Origin: JBAXQQ01 sp037131695
Lineage (GTDB): Bacteria; Armatimonadota; Hebobacteria; CAIYQO01
Direction: 5' to 3'
Assembly: GCA_964638715.1 (NCBI GenBank)
Contig: CAZWZF010000065.1
Span: forward strand, 1 to 24,590
DNA: 24,590 nucleotides
The notes under the pieces are model-generated. The model was not told the origin of the DNA and ran no database searches. It saw nothing but the letters and a program-made list of their open reading frames with translations. Shown here in pieces: positions 14,077 to 23,775 of the stretch. The translations under genes and the position numbers were made by a program. Every line of letters starts with the position of its first letter. Within the stretch, counting starts at the first letter, position 1.

Positions 14077-17000
14077 TTATATCCTGCTATCAATCATTTT
14101 AAATGTGTTGCTTTGATACAACATTTTCTCACAATCCTTTGCTGACAATGGCTTGCTGAAGAAATAACCCTGGTAATCGTCGCACCCCTGGTTATACAAG
14201 GCGTTGAATTGTTCTTTTGTCTCGACACATTCCGCTATCATACTCATACCCATTTCGTGTCCCAGGGTAGTAATCGCCCGGATGATTGCCAGGTTTCTCT
14301 TATCTTCGATAATATCTTTCACGAAAGCATGGTCAATCTTCAATGTATCAATTGGCATTTGCTTTAAATACCCAAATGAACAATAGCCCATACCAAAGTC
14401 ATCAATAGCTATTTTAACCCCTAATTTCCGTAATTTATGCATCAAATGAATCGCGTATTTTGTATCCGTCATCGCGGTATGTTCGGTTATCTCTAACTCC
14501 AACAATCTTGACGGAAGTTTTGTTTGCATCAAAATATCATTTACTTTATCAATAATAGATTCATGTTCAAACTGCCGTGGCGACAGGTTTACTGCAATTG
14601 AAAAATCGTTGCAACCGGCTTCACGCCACTGTTGTACTTGTTTACATGCGTTTTCCATCACCCATTCACCGATTGGAGTAATTAATCCTGTTTCTTCGGC
14701 TACCGGCAAAAATTGCATTGGCGACATCATACCGAATTCCGGGTGATTCCATCGCACCAGTGCCTCTAAACCTTTTATAGTGCCATTGTGAAAATCAACT
14801 TGCGGTTGGTAATAAACCTCAAATTCGGAATTAGTTAAAGCATGGCGAAGTTCAATCTCAGTATTTCGACGTTCTTTGACAGTAGTATACAACTCCTGCG
14901 AATATAAAGCATACCTGTTTCTGCCTTGTGATTTAGCGCGATACATGGCAAGGTCTGCATTTTTCATCAACTCATCAACATCTTTACCATCATCTGGTGC
15001 AATAGTTATGCCTACGCTGCCGGAAATGAATATGGTGTGCCCATCTATCTCAAAAGGTTTTTGCAAGGTATGGACAACTCTTTCGGCGGTAGCAACAGCA
15101 TGTGTCGGAGTTGTCAGGTCAGTTATTAAAAATACAAATTCATCTCCACCCATTCTACCGACGGTATCATTATCACGAATACAAGCCTTCAAACGTTTAG
15201 CAACGTCAGTTAATAACATATCGCCAATATTGTGGCCTAATGAATCATTTACTTCTTTAAACCGATCAAGGTCAACAAACATCACTGCCAGATTGCCGCC
15301 TTTTCTGTTTATTCTCGATAAAGCATTTGTCAATCTGTCTGTAAACAGGAATCTGTTTGCCAACCCGGTTAATTCATCGAAGTATGCGAGGAAGTTTAAT
15401 CGATCTTCATAAGTTTTTCTTTCAGTAATGTCAGATAATAATACCGCTATCTGACCTGCACGGGGTACATATACAGTAACCTGAAAAGTCTTATTTATAT
15501 TTGGACTCAAGTAATCAAACTTCTGGGGGAAACCAGTTTGAACTACTTCATCATATTTAGCTTTAACTTCCATTTCATTCTCTGAATATATTTCAGAAAT
15601 GAATTTTCCGATTAACATTTCACTATTTCGCTGGGTATATTTTTCGTATGCAGAATTTACATTTACATAACGATAATCTAAAACATTTTCATCATCATCA
15701 AGAATAACATCAAATAAAATAAAGGCTTCAGACATGGAATTAAATAAGGCGCGATATCGGTCTTCACTTGCAGCTAATGATAAAGAGGTGCTCTTTTCTG
15801 AATAGACATGACTGACTGTTGCCGCTAAAATTTCCAACAGTTCTAATTGTCGACTGGTAAACCTTTTCCCTGTAATTAAATTATCAGTGCTGATAGCACC
15901 AATCATTTTATCATTATTCCAAATACTTGCTATCGCATGCGGGCCTATGCCAACTTTATTAATACGGTTATCAAGCAATGAATCTTCCTGTTCTATTACT
16001 ATTTGCTGTTCTGATTCTATCAGCTTACCCATTAACGATTCGCGGGTGACAACTATACTCGACATGTGTTCATCACGAACAGTGCCATCTTCATCTATGC
16101 CGCAAGTGCCATGAATCAGCCATTTATCATTTTCATCAAACAACCATATAGACAACCGGTTAAAATACAGCTTTGATTCTCCTAAAACCACCGCCTGCTG
16201 CCATAATTCATCAATTGTTTCAACACTGAGTAATTCTGAACGGACTGAGTGAAGTTTTCTAAGGGAATCCTGAAAATCGTCGGCTTCTGCGGCTATTTGC
16301 TCGCGTATAGATTCTGATTCGCGCCTGGCATCATCCAAAGCCTGAAGCATTTCATTAGTCGATTCAACTAAAATGGATATCTCATTCTTTTTATTTTTAA
16401 AAGGCAATGATTTGATGCGTGATTCTGAATCGCGTGTTTGGCTGATACGAATAATTTCATCTTTTACAAACAGCAGATGATTCAGCACCATTTTCTCTAC
16501 AAAAAAGAAAATTGTAAAAATAAATAATACACATGCGATGAATATTAAAATATAGAAATATTTAATGGATTGCAATCCATTTACATAAATATTCCTATCC
16601 ATTTGCATCTCCAGCATTACTAAAGATTTTTTCGTTTCACTTTGCAATGCAAAGGCACCCATTAATTCATCTTTTGATTTCTCTTTCAGTAAATATCTGC
16701 CATTGGTAATTTCTTCTTTGTAATATGATTTTAAATCGGTATTGTTAATATTCAGATAATCAACATGGGTTATATTTTTTAAATGCGTCAGAAAATGCCC
16801 ACGCAAATATTTGCCCATCAATAACCTGCCATTTATTTTATTGTACTTAAATACAGGAATAGACATCAGCAGCATCGGTTTGTCATTAATAGTTAAATAT
16901 TCGCAAATCGGGTTTACTTTTTCCAAGCTATTAATTACATACGGGTTAGGTTGAACATATCTCGTATATTTAGTATCAAAATCAGCTTTATTTACATTTT

Positions 17001-17319
17001 TCCTGTTGTATATTGCCAGATAATCTAATTTATACTCAATGATGATATTATAAAATTGTTTAACATTGCTTTTATTTAATTTACCGTTGATAATATTTGC
17101 TGTTTCGTCCCATTCAGCGACCACTTGCCCTACTTTAATAAGGTTGTTTTGTTCATTTACAAATGCTTCTTCAACACGCTGCATATTCAGGTATGCACGT
17201 TCATGTTCTAACTTTACCAACCGGTCACGAATGATGGCATCACTTATCAGCATGGTTAAACTGATGAATATTATGCTAATGGCAAATAATACTATAATTG
17301 TTTGTGAGCGGATTGTCAT
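14077..17319 (-). CDS. CHASE4-like/HAMP/GAF/PAS/GGDEF/EAL cyclic-di-GMP signalling protein
   Basis: A membrane-bound protein of 1080 residues that can make and/or break cyclic-di-GMP. Order: membrane helix (about 8-27); periplasmic CHASE4-like sensor (about 30-250, with VVAEWDETANII); second helix (252-273); HAMP (about 275-330); coiled coil; GAF (about 365-515); PAS (about 525-640); GGDEF (about 641-805); EAL (about 828-1065). The cyclase motif GGDEF (724-728) is intact, and an inhibitory-site RxxD (R715-D718) sits five residues before it. The EAL domain keeps E852-A853-L854, NLSPRQF, ELEITEH, IDDFG, LKID and AECVET, so both activities look possible. It is the first gene of a pair with the Cys-rich membrane protein and is divergent from copZ. 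Confidence 0.93.
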   Translation of the reverse strand: MTIRSQTIIVLFAISIIFISLTMLISDAIIRDRLVKLEHERAYLNMQRVEEAFVNEQNNLIKVGQVVAEWDETANIINGKLNKSNVKQFYNIIIEYKLDYLAIYNRKNVNKADFDTKYTRYVQPNPYVINSLEKVNPICEYLTINDKPMLLMSIPVFKYNKINGRLLMGKYLRGHFLTHLKNITHVDYLNINNTDLKSYYKEEITNGRYLLKEKSKDELMGAFALQSETKKSLVMLEMQMDRNIYVNGLQSIKYFYILIFIACVLFIFTIFFFVEKMVLNHLLFVKDEIIRISQTRDSESRIKSLPFKNKKNEISILVESTNEMLQALDDARRESESIREQIAAEADDFQDSLRKLHSVRSELLSVETIDELWQQAVVLGESKLYFNRLSIWLFDENDKWLIHGTCGIDEDGTVRDEHMSSIVVTRESLMGKLIESEQQIVIEQEDSLLDNRINKVGIGPHAIASIWNNDKMIGAISTDNLITGKRFTSRQLELLEILAATVSHVYSEKSTSLSLAASEDRYRALFNSMSEAFILFDVILDDDENVLDYRYVNVNSAYEKYTQRNSEMLIGKFISEIYSENEMEVKAKYDEVVQTGFPQKFDYLSPNINKTFQVTVYVPRAGQIAVLLSDITERKTYEDRLNFLAYFDELTGLANRFLFTDRLTNALSRINRKGGNLAVMFVDLDRFKEVNDSLGHNIGDMLLTDVAKRLKACIRDNDTVGRMGGDEFVFLITDLTTPTHAVATAERVVHTLQKPFEIDGHTIFISGSVGITIAPDDGKDVDELMKNADLAMYRAKSQGRNRYALYSQELYTTVKERRNTEIELRHALTNSEFEVYYQPQVDFHNGTIKGLEALVRWNHPEFGMMSPMQFLPVAEETGLITPIGEWVMENACKQVQQWREAGCNDFSIAVNLSPRQFEHESIIDKVNDILMQTKLPSRLLELEITEHTAMTDTKYAIHLMHKLRKLGVKIAIDDFGMGYCSFGYLKQMPIDTLKIDHAFVKDIIEDKRNLAIIRAITTLGHEMGMSMIAECVETKEQFNALYNQGCDDYQGYFFSKPLSAKDCEKMLYQSNTFKMIDSRI

Positions 17320-17397
17320 TTGTTTGCTTTCTATGATTTTCGGTAATAATGTAAATGATACTAATTTCTGACTAAAATATCAAATAAGGAGTCGCGG

Positions 17398-17616
17398 ATG
17401 AAATATAAGATAATTATAGATGGCATGCATTGTGAAGGGTGTGCTAAAAGTCTATATAAAAAACTAACATCTATACCGGGAGTAAAGAAAGCGGTGATAA
17501 ATATTATCAACCGCGATGCTGTTATTGATACTTCTGATGAAGTAACAGCAGATATACTAAAACGCGCTGTTATCACTACTGGTTTTGAAGTGGAAAGTAT
17601 TGCGGTTATCGAATAA
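17398..17616 (+). CDS. copZ: Copper chaperone CopZ-like (single HMA domain)
   Basis: A 72-residue cytoplasmic HMA domain that carries Cu(I) to the exporter CopA. The metal site GMHCEGC (C12, C15) and the closing TTGFEVESI fit the family, as does the length. AAGGAG (17386-17391) lies 6 bases before the ATG. copA starts one base after its stop codon, so the two genes are co-translated. I see no CueR- or CsoR-type operator in the 78 bases upstream, and no metal-responsive regulator gene in the window. Confidence 0.9.
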   Translation: MKYKIIIDGMHCEGCAKSLYKKLTSIPGVKKAVINIINRDAVIDTSDEVTADILKRAVITTGFEVESIAVIE

Positions 17617-17617
17617 A

Positions 17618-19960
17618 ATGAAAAAAATCATCCTGTCTGTAAATGGAATGTCTTGCGTTAGCTGTGCAAATAGATTAACAGCTGTTATGAGTAAGACAAC
17701 AGGCATTACCGATACCGATATAAACTTCGCGCTTTCATCAGCAGAAATAGGTTATGATGAACTGGCAATAAATTCGCAGGCAATAGCTGAAATAGTCCAC
17801 GACTGCGGCTTTGAAGTTGAACCGGAAACTGTAATATTCACCATTTATGGCATAACCTGCGCGGCATGCATCGCCAGAATAGAAAAATCGTTGTCAAAAT
17901 ATGATGGTATAATATCTGTATCGGTCAATCTGGCAAATTATCAGGCAGAAGTAACATTTTTACCCGGGGTAATAAGCAAAAAAGATATTTTTACCGCGGT
18001 GGAAATGACCGGGTTTGAACCGGAAGATATAAAGCAAAACAGCCAAAAGCAAACCGAAACAAAAGAATTAACTAAATTAAAAAATCGTCTTGTTATCTCC
18101 GCATTATTGACTGTTCCGGTTATGTGGCTGGGAATGTCGCATAATCACAACAGTTATTCAATCATCATTCAAATAATTGCTGCTACCTTCGTACAATTTG
18201 TCCCCGGCTGGCAATTTTACCATAACACCTTCAACTCGCTGCGGCATCGTTATATAGATATGAACTGTTTGATTGTGCTGGGCACCACCGCTGCATGGGG
18301 ATTTTCTTTATTCACCGTGCTGGCAGGTAGGCACGACATGCTCTATTTTGATTCATCGGCAACAATTATCACTTTGATTATTATGGGAAAATATCTGGAA
18401 CTTCGAGCGCGGGCAAAGGCATCAGATGCGATTTCTTTGCTCATAAAATTACAACCTGATGTCGCGCATATTAAAAAAGATAATGCAATTTTTGACATTC
18501 CGGCAAATGAATTGGTACCTGGTGATATCATTATTATACGTCCGGGAGAGAAAGTTCCAGCGGACGGATACATCATTGAAGGAATCTCGAAAATTGATGA
18601 AGCCATGCTTACCGGTGAAATGATGCCAGTGGAGAAAAACCCGGAAGCAATTGTAACCGGTGGCACAATAAATATCACCGGCAGTTTGACCGTGAAGATT
18701 TTGCGCAGCGGCAACAACACAACGCTGGCGAAAATAATACGTATGGTGGAAGCGGCACAACGGGGAAAAGCCCCCATGCAGCGATTAGCAGATAAAGTCG
18801 CCGGGATATTCGTTCCATTGGTTTTATTAATTGCTATCATCACTTTATTGGTATGGCTGATTTTCGATCCATCGCAGGCACTGGTACACACTGTCGCCGT
18901 ACTGATAATCGCCTGTCCATGCGCGTTGGGACTGGCGACGCCAATTGCCATTATTGCCGGCACCGGTCGTGCGGCAGATTATGGCATTCTCATAAAAGGC
19001 GGCGAAATACTGGAGAAAGTTCACGCGATAAAGACAGTGATTTTTGATAAAACCGGAACGATTACCGAAGGCCACCCGGAAGTAGAAACTTTTACACCTG
19101 TTAATATCGAATTAAGCACTGCGCTGTTTTGTGTTGCAGCAATTGAATCTCATTCCGAACACCCACTGGCAAAAGCTATTATTCGATATGCAATATCCAA
19201 TGGAATTACTCCCGCACCGGCAGAAAATTATAGATATATTCCCAGCCACGGCGCTACGGGAACTATTGATGACATCGAAGTTATCTCTGGCAGCAGCAAC
19301 TTTTTCAAACAGAATAATATCGAACTGCCGGACATATCAATAACCAGCACCCATACTCATCTGGCAATCAATGGTAAATATGCCGGAACTTTCACTTTTG
19401 GCGACAAATTGCGTGATGATGCTCGAAGCACTATTGCAGAACTGCATGAAATGAAAATAAAAACTGTCATGCTGACCGGCGATCATCGCGCTGCCGCAGA
19501 AAAGATAGCTGCCGCCGCCGGCATTACAGAAATAATTTCCGATGTGCTGCCCGACCAAAAAGCGCAATCGGTGAAAGAAGTGCAAAAAACTGGCGTGGTA
19601 GCAATGGTTGGCGACGGTATCAACGATGCCCCGGCACTGGCACAGGCAGATATCGGCATATCCATGGGCGATGGCATAGATATTGCTGTAGAAGCCGGAG
19701 ATATCGCTCTGCTGGGCAACAAACTATATGGCGTAATAACCGGTATAAAGATAAGCCGCAAAACCTTGCTGACGATAAAACAAAATCTGTTTTGGGCATT
19801 CTTTTACAATGTAATAGGAATTCCCATCGCCGCCGGAGCATTCAGTTGGGCAGGCATCAACCTTTCACCCATCTACGCCGCCGTGGCAATGGCATTGAGT
19901 TCAGTATTTGTAGTAACTAATGCGTTGTTGTTGAGACGATATAAGCCGCAAAATAGTTGA
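17618..19960 (+). CDS. copA: Cu(I)-exporting P-type ATPase CopA
   Basis: Inner-membrane pump that exports Cu(I) using ATP. Two N-terminal HMA domains carry MSCVSC (C13, C16) and ITCAAC (C81, C84). The core shows the ion-binding CPC (433-435), phosphorylation site DKTGT (D477), SEHPLA (513-518), and GDGINDAPA (665-673). The closing helices contain FFYNVIGIP and MALSSVF, the Cu(I)-type (PIB-1) signatures. One oddity is the actuator loop, which reads TGEM (332-335) instead of the usual TGES. The ATG at 17618 follows the copZ stop codon by one base without its own strong ribosome-binding site; upstream in-frame starts overlap copZ and are unlikely. The stop codon lies inside a heptamer repeat. 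Confidence 0.95.
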   Translation: MKKIILSVNGMSCVSCANRLTAVMSKTTGITDTDINFALSSAEIGYDELAINSQAIAEIVHDCGFEVEPETVIFTIYGITCAACIARIEKSLSKYDGIISVSVNLANYQAEVTFLPGVISKKDIFTAVEMTGFEPEDIKQNSQKQTETKELTKLKNRLVISALLTVPVMWLGMSHNHNSYSIIIQIIAATFVQFVPGWQFYHNTFNSLRHRYIDMNCLIVLGTTAAWGFSLFTVLAGRHDMLYFDSSATIITLIIMGKYLELRARAKASDAISLLIKLQPDVAHIKKDNAIFDIPANELVPGDIIIIRPGEKVPADGYIIEGISKIDEAMLTGEMMPVEKNPEAIVTGGTINITGSLTVKILRSGNNTTLAKIIRMVEAAQRGKAPMQRLADKVAGIFVPLVLLIAIITLLVWLIFDPSQALVHTVAVLIIACPCALGLATPIAIIAGTGRAADYGILIKGGEILEKVHAIKTVIFDKTGTITEGHPEVETFTPVNIELSTALFCVAAIESHSEHPLAKAIIRYAISNGITPAPAENYRYIPSHGATGTIDDIEVISGSSNFFKQNNIELPDISITSTHTHLAINGKYAGTFTFGDKLRDDARSTIAELHEMKIKTVMLTGDHRAAAEKIAAAAGITEIISDVLPDQKAQSVKEVQKTGVVAMVGDGINDAPALAQADIGISMGDGIDIAVEAGDIALLGNKLYGVITGIKISRKTLLTIKQNLFWAFFYNVIGIPIAAGAFSWAGINLSPIYAAVAMALSSVFVVTNALLLRRYKPQNS

Positions 19961-19982
19961 CAGTTGACAGTGGTCAGTTGAC
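19955..19982. repeat. Heptamer tandem repeat at the copA/GH39 convergent junction
   Basis: Four copies of AGTTGAC (the third altered to AGTGGTC) cover 19955-19982. The copA stop codon TGA is inside the first unit, and the convergent GH39 gene ends 8 bases further on. The unit matches the complement of the 10-mers at 13586-13616. No terminator hairpin is seen in this 29-base gap. Confidence 0.65.
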
Positions 19983-19989
19983 AATATTT

Positions 19990-21495
19990 CTATACTGCTT
20001 CTATCTCAATCAGCAACATTCCTAAATCGCCAACGGTTTCGTTAATTTCCAGAAAGCCATCAGCAGTATCGACAGTTTTTGTCGCTTTGGCGGGTTCCTG
20101 TTCTATCCGCAATTGCTCCAGTTGTTTTGCGTTTGGCCATTTTGGTGCACCCATTTGCCGCCAAGCATATTCTGCCCAGCCGTGAGTGCGATCTACCAGC
20201 GAAATATTTATTCTTACACGGCGCGGCATCCCAGACAACTCAATATTGAAATTGCGCGGGTTGCCCGGGCCAATCATCTTCTCTATCCCTTCCGGTGTAT
20301 CAGTGGTTGCCTCGGTACTGGCGTAGGGGTGATGATTATACAATAGCACCTGCCAATTATTCGCACTGCTTTGAAACACGGCAATTCCTTCGTCAGGATT
20401 ATTGTATATAACTATGCTGCCGCATTTATTCAGGAATGAAAATGCGTGGAATGCCGGTTTTTTTAAGCCATGTGGCGAAACTATACCCCAACCACCGAAA
20501 AACTCTTCATGACCGGGAACGGCTTCCTCGGTGATATCGCTCAGCGACCAGCGTGCAATAGAATCAACTAAGCCAACACTACGCAGCAGGTTCTCCAGAT
20601 GAAATGTACCGCTGAATACATGGTCATGGGTACGGTCGCGGCAACCTGGCGAACTCCCCCATTCATTGCAATGTATTTCCACATTCGGGTACGGGCTGGC
20701 ATCAACCATTTTTCGCAACACAGTAAGGTCGTTAAATGTCGCCATACGGTTTCGTACCACACATTTGTGGGTTTTTGTATTATCGTCAAACGGGAAGTCC
20801 GTCGGATATGGATGAGTAGATACAAAATCAACTGGCAGTTTTTCTTTATAACAGAACGCTAAGAAATCTTCTATCCATTCGGGTTTATAATTTCCATCTT
20901 TGTCAGGAGTAAAATTCGCGGTGGCAGGCCCGCCTACTCGCAGGCTGGCATCTACCGATTTCACAGCCTCAACAGCATGTCGGTACAACTCGAAATATTG
21001 CGCTTGAGTGCCTGACCAGAACGGGATATTCGGCTCGTTCCACACTTCAAAATGCCAGTTTCTTACTTCATCAATGCCATATCGATCTACCAATTGTGTA
21101 ACTGTTGTAAAAACCAATTTGTGCCAATCAGCCATATCAGTCGGCGGACAAGCAGGACACTTGCATGTGAATACTGTCTTATCATCACTCGCCATCCATT
21201 TTGGCAAAAAACTCAACTCCACAAAGGGACGGATACCGATGGATAGGTAATAATCATAATTCGAGAAAAGGTATTGAAAATTAAAATCCTTCTCCTTTTC
21301 TACCCACACAAACATATCATCATGAAACATGCCATGCTGACGCAAACTCTGAAATCCGCACTCGCGTACCGCCATCGCCAGGTGCTCGCGAACATCAGCA
21401 CGCAATGAAAGTCCCGCCCTATCCGCACACAACATCCGATTCCAATAAGGTTTAACCACTTTCCCGCCAGCGGAGACATCTATTTTAAATGACAT
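19990..21495 (-). CDS. GH39 beta-xylosidase-like glycoside hydrolase
   Basis: A 501-residue retaining glycosidase of family GH39, whose bacterial members mostly cleave xylose from xylo-oligosaccharides. The acid/base Glu is in FEVWNEPN (E154) and the nucleophile in HCNEWGSS (E278); these positions and the length agree with the well-studied Thermoanaerobacterium XynB (about 500 residues; E160, E277 from memory). There is no signal peptide, so it acts in the cytoplasm on imported sugars. A CKCPACPP stretch (about 110-117) is an unusual Cys cluster. AGAAGGA lies 5 bases before the ATG, and a near-consensus promoter stands upstream. It is a single-gene unit flanked by repeats; substrate specificity cannot be read from sequence. 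Confidence 0.9.
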   Translation of the reverse strand: MSFKIDVSAGGKVVKPYWNRMLCADRAGLSLRADVREHLAMAVRECGFQSLRQHGMFHDDMFVWVEKEKDFNFQYLFSNYDYYLSIGIRPFVELSFLPKWMASDDKTVFTCKCPACPPTDMADWHKLVFTTVTQLVDRYGIDEVRNWHFEVWNEPNIPFWSGTQAQYFELYRHAVEAVKSVDASLRVGGPATANFTPDKDGNYKPEWIEDFLAFCYKEKLPVDFVSTHPYPTDFPFDDNTKTHKCVVRNRMATFNDLTVLRKMVDASPYPNVEIHCNEWGSSPGCRDRTHDHVFSGTFHLENLLRSVGLVDSIARWSLSDITEEAVPGHEEFFGGWGIVSPHGLKKPAFHAFSFLNKCGSIVIYNNPDEGIAVFQSSANNWQVLLYNHHPYASTEATTDTPEGIEKMIGPGNPRNFNIELSGMPRRVRINISLVDRTHGWAEYAWRQMGAPKWPNAKQLEQLRIEQEPAKATKTVDTADGFLEINETVGDLGMLLIEIEAV

Positions 21496-21531
21496 AATAA
21501 TCCTTCTTTATTACAGTTTCGTATTGCAGTA

Positions 21532-21559
21532 ATTGTATTGTTTGGTGTTGATTTGTCAA
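21532..21559 (-). promoter_or_regulatory. Sigma-70-type promoter of the GH39 gene
   Basis: On the minus strand TTGACA (21559-21554), a 16-base spacer and TACAAT (21537-21532) form a near-consensus promoter. Transcription would start about 30 bases before the ATG at 21495. No operator palindrome overlaps it. Confidence 0.6.
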
Positions 21560-21601
21560 GGAGAAAGTTATCCTGAGTCATGTCTTTTACTACATGCCGA
21601 T

Positions 21602-21643
21602 GTGACAGACACCTTCCTGGCTTCGCCATTCGGTGTCAGTCAC
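21602..21643 (-). repeat. REP-like palindromic element, copy 2
   Basis: Read on the minus strand, this 42-bp element begins GTGACTGACACC and ends GGTGTCTGTCAC, with ATGGCGAAGCCAGGA inside. It differs from copy 1 (213-254) at only four positions. Two of these, G-C to T-A in the outer stem, change together and keep the pairing. It lies between the GH39 promoter and the hyd genes. Confidence 0.75.
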
Positions 21644-21673
21644 TGATTTATACTCAAAATTTCAATTTTAAAC

Positions 21674-21717
21674 AATGAAAAATTAGCTTTTTGCATGAAC
21701 CTGCATAATTTTTCATT
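21674..21717 (-). terminator. Long A/T-rich hairpin after hydA, possible terminator
   Basis: AATGAAAAATTA (21674-21685) pairs perfectly with TAATTTTTCATT (21706-21717); TGCA/TGCA pairs inside. It lies about 40 bases past the hydA stop codon on the minus strand. The stem is A/T-rich and the downstream T-run is short, so it may be a transcript end signal or another dispersed palindrome. Confidence 0.4.
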
Positions 21718-21755
21718 ATTAATTTTTAATTCCCATAATCAACTGTTGCCAGCTA

Positions 21756-23774
21756 TTATTTACCACAGCTTTTACAGCCGCGCATTGCCGCTATAATTTC
21801 TGAATTGAAAATTTCTGTTATTTTATCCGGGGTCGCGTTGCAAATTACCTCACCATTCACGGCAATGTTTGGGCCTTGACCGCAGTTTTCAAAACAGAAA
21901 GTTGCTTTCAATTCTATATCATTATCCATCTCGTGCTGCTGGATTAATTTGCCTAATTTTTGCATGCTGTTATATGAACCTTGCTGGAAACAACAAGTTC
22001 CTACGCATACCTCTACCGTTACATGCCCGCCTGGCGACAGTGTAATACCTTCAGAAATACGTCTGCGATTGTTATATTCAGTATGCAGGCTTTCATGAGA
22101 TTCGTGACTATTTGGTGTTCCCAGATGATTTGCATACAGCAACTGTACGGCTTTATTGTTATGCGACTGGCGAACTTTTGCATTTTTATCAATACCGGCC
22201 AAACCTTTTGCCCGTTCCGCACGGCGTACCAGGGTGTCATGCGGCGGCTGCCCTGCCCCGCCGACACATCCACCGGGACATGCCATAACTTCAATGATAT
22301 GGTATTCCGCTTCGCCATTTTTAACATTTCCAATCAGTTCTGCGGCGGCAGCAAGTCCATTGACTGTTACTATTTTAACATCCATCCCATTAATATCTAC
22401 AACAGCAGTTCGCAAACTCTCGCCAGCTGCTGCAGTCTGCCACAAATTAAGGGTTAACTCATCACCAGTTAATTTCTTATATGCGGTACGCAAAGCCGCC
22501 TCTGCTACTCCACCGGATGCGCCGAATATTACCGCGGCACCGGTAGACTCGCCATAAGGCTGATCCCAAGGCTGGTCGGCGATATTTTTAAAATCAATTC
22601 CGTAAGCCGAAATCATTTTCGCCAATTCCTGGGTGGTAATTACCGCGTCAACATCACGATTGCCATCAATGGAAAATTCTTCTCTTCCTGCTTCAAATTT
22701 CTTGGCAGAACATGGCATTACCGATACGCAATAGATATCTTTCCTATCCAATCCGCTTTCTTTCAAAAAATACCGTTTTGCCACCGAACCGAACATTTGC
22801 TGCGGCGACCGGCAACTGGAAAGATGCGGCAGCAGTTCAGGATAGCTTTGTTCAGCAGTTTTTATCCATGCCGGGCAGCAACTGGTGAATATCGGCAGAT
22901 TTTCACCTTTTTCAATCCGATTAAGAAACTCCGTCGCTTCTTCCATTATGGTCAGGTCAGCAGCAAAGTTGGTATCAAAAACGTTGTCAGCACCCATCAT
23001 ACGCAGAGAGGCGGCTATTTTTCCTTCTACATTAAAACCCGGTGTCATGCCGAATAATTCGCCAAGTCCAACTCGCACTGCCGGCGCAACCTGAAATACT
23101 ACTTTTAATTTCGGGTTTTCCAATGCCTTCATTACCTTTTCTGTTTCCGACTTTACCATAATCGCGCCGGTAGGACAGACTGTCGCGCACTGCCCGCAAT
23201 AAATACAATCAACTTCATGCAGTTTTTTATTAAATGCCGGGGTTACCTCAACCTTGCAACCGCGTTGTGAGAAGTCGAGAATGTGCATGCCTTGCTGCTC
23301 ATAGCATACCCGCACACAATTACCACATTGTATGCATTTATTTGGGTCGCGTACAATAGACGGATTGCCATCATCAATCGGCTTTTTATCTTCATCTGTA
23401 GTATTGAAAAATCGCACTTTATCAATACCATATTGGTTGGAATATTCCTGCAGTTTGCACGAATTGCTCTTTTCGCAGATAAGGCAGTTGCGGTCATGGG
23501 CAGCCAGCAGCAATTCCAGTGACATTTTTCTAACATTCCTAACTCTGGCACTATTGGTCTTAATATGCAAACCATCTTCCGGCGGTGTGGTGCAACTTGC
23601 CATCACACCACATTTATCTGCCTCAATGACGCACATTCGACATGCGCCAAAAGAAGATAAATGTGCCTGGTAGCATAGCGTTGGCAAATTAATGCCGGCT
23701 TTCTTTGCAACTTCCAGAATATTTCGTTCATCGGTAAATTCTACTTCTCTACCATCAATAAACATTGTACTCAT
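21756..23774 (-). CDS. hydA: [FeFe]-hydrogenase catalytic subunit HydA (electron-bifurcating type)
   Basis: Cytoplasmic hydrogenase subunit (672 residues) that evolves or oxidises H2. Order of cofactor sites: N-terminal [2Fe-2S] domain (CYQAHLSSFGACRMC region, about 30-65); His-Cys [4Fe-4S] site (HDRNCLICEKSNSC); two [4Fe-4S] clusters (CIQCGNCVRVC, CIYCGQCATVCP); H-cluster domain with L1 TSCCPAW (from 297), L2 MPCSAKKFE (from 353) and L3 EVMACPGGCVGGAGQP (C499, C503); then an extra C-terminal thioredoxin-like [2Fe-2S] domain (CVGTCC, CFENCG, about 585-672). This architecture matches the Thermotoga HydABC enzyme, which couples NADH and reduced ferredoxin to H2. The ATG at 23774 is one base after the hydB stop codon; longer starts would read into hydB. 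Confidence 0.96.
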   Translation of the reverse strand: MSTMFIDGREVEFTDERNILEVAKKAGINLPTLCYQAHLSSFGACRMCVIEADKCGVMASCTTPPEDGLHIKTNSARVRNVRKMSLELLLAAHDRNCLICEKSNSCKLQEYSNQYGIDKVRFFNTTDEDKKPIDDGNPSIVRDPNKCIQCGNCVRVCYEQQGMHILDFSQRGCKVEVTPAFNKKLHEVDCIYCGQCATVCPTGAIMVKSETEKVMKALENPKLKVVFQVAPAVRVGLGELFGMTPGFNVEGKIAASLRMMGADNVFDTNFAADLTIMEEATEFLNRIEKGENLPIFTSCCPAWIKTAEQSYPELLPHLSSCRSPQQMFGSVAKRYFLKESGLDRKDIYCVSVMPCSAKKFEAGREEFSIDGNRDVDAVITTQELAKMISAYGIDFKNIADQPWDQPYGESTGAAVIFGASGGVAEAALRTAYKKLTGDELTLNLWQTAAAGESLRTAVVDINGMDVKIVTVNGLAAAAELIGNVKNGEAEYHIIEVMACPGGCVGGAGQPPHDTLVRRAERAKGLAGIDKNAKVRQSHNNKAVQLLYANHLGTPNSHESHESLHTEYNNRRRISEGITLSPGGHVTVEVCVGTCCFQQGSYNSMQKLGKLIQQHEMDNDIELKATFCFENCGQGPNIAVNGEVICNATPDKITEIFNSEIIAAMRGCKSCGK

Positions 23775-23775
23775 C

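Noticed and set aside
18343..18963. A 206-codon minus-strand open frame inside copA
   Set aside because: It lies antisense to the conserved CopA core and resembles nothing recognisable.
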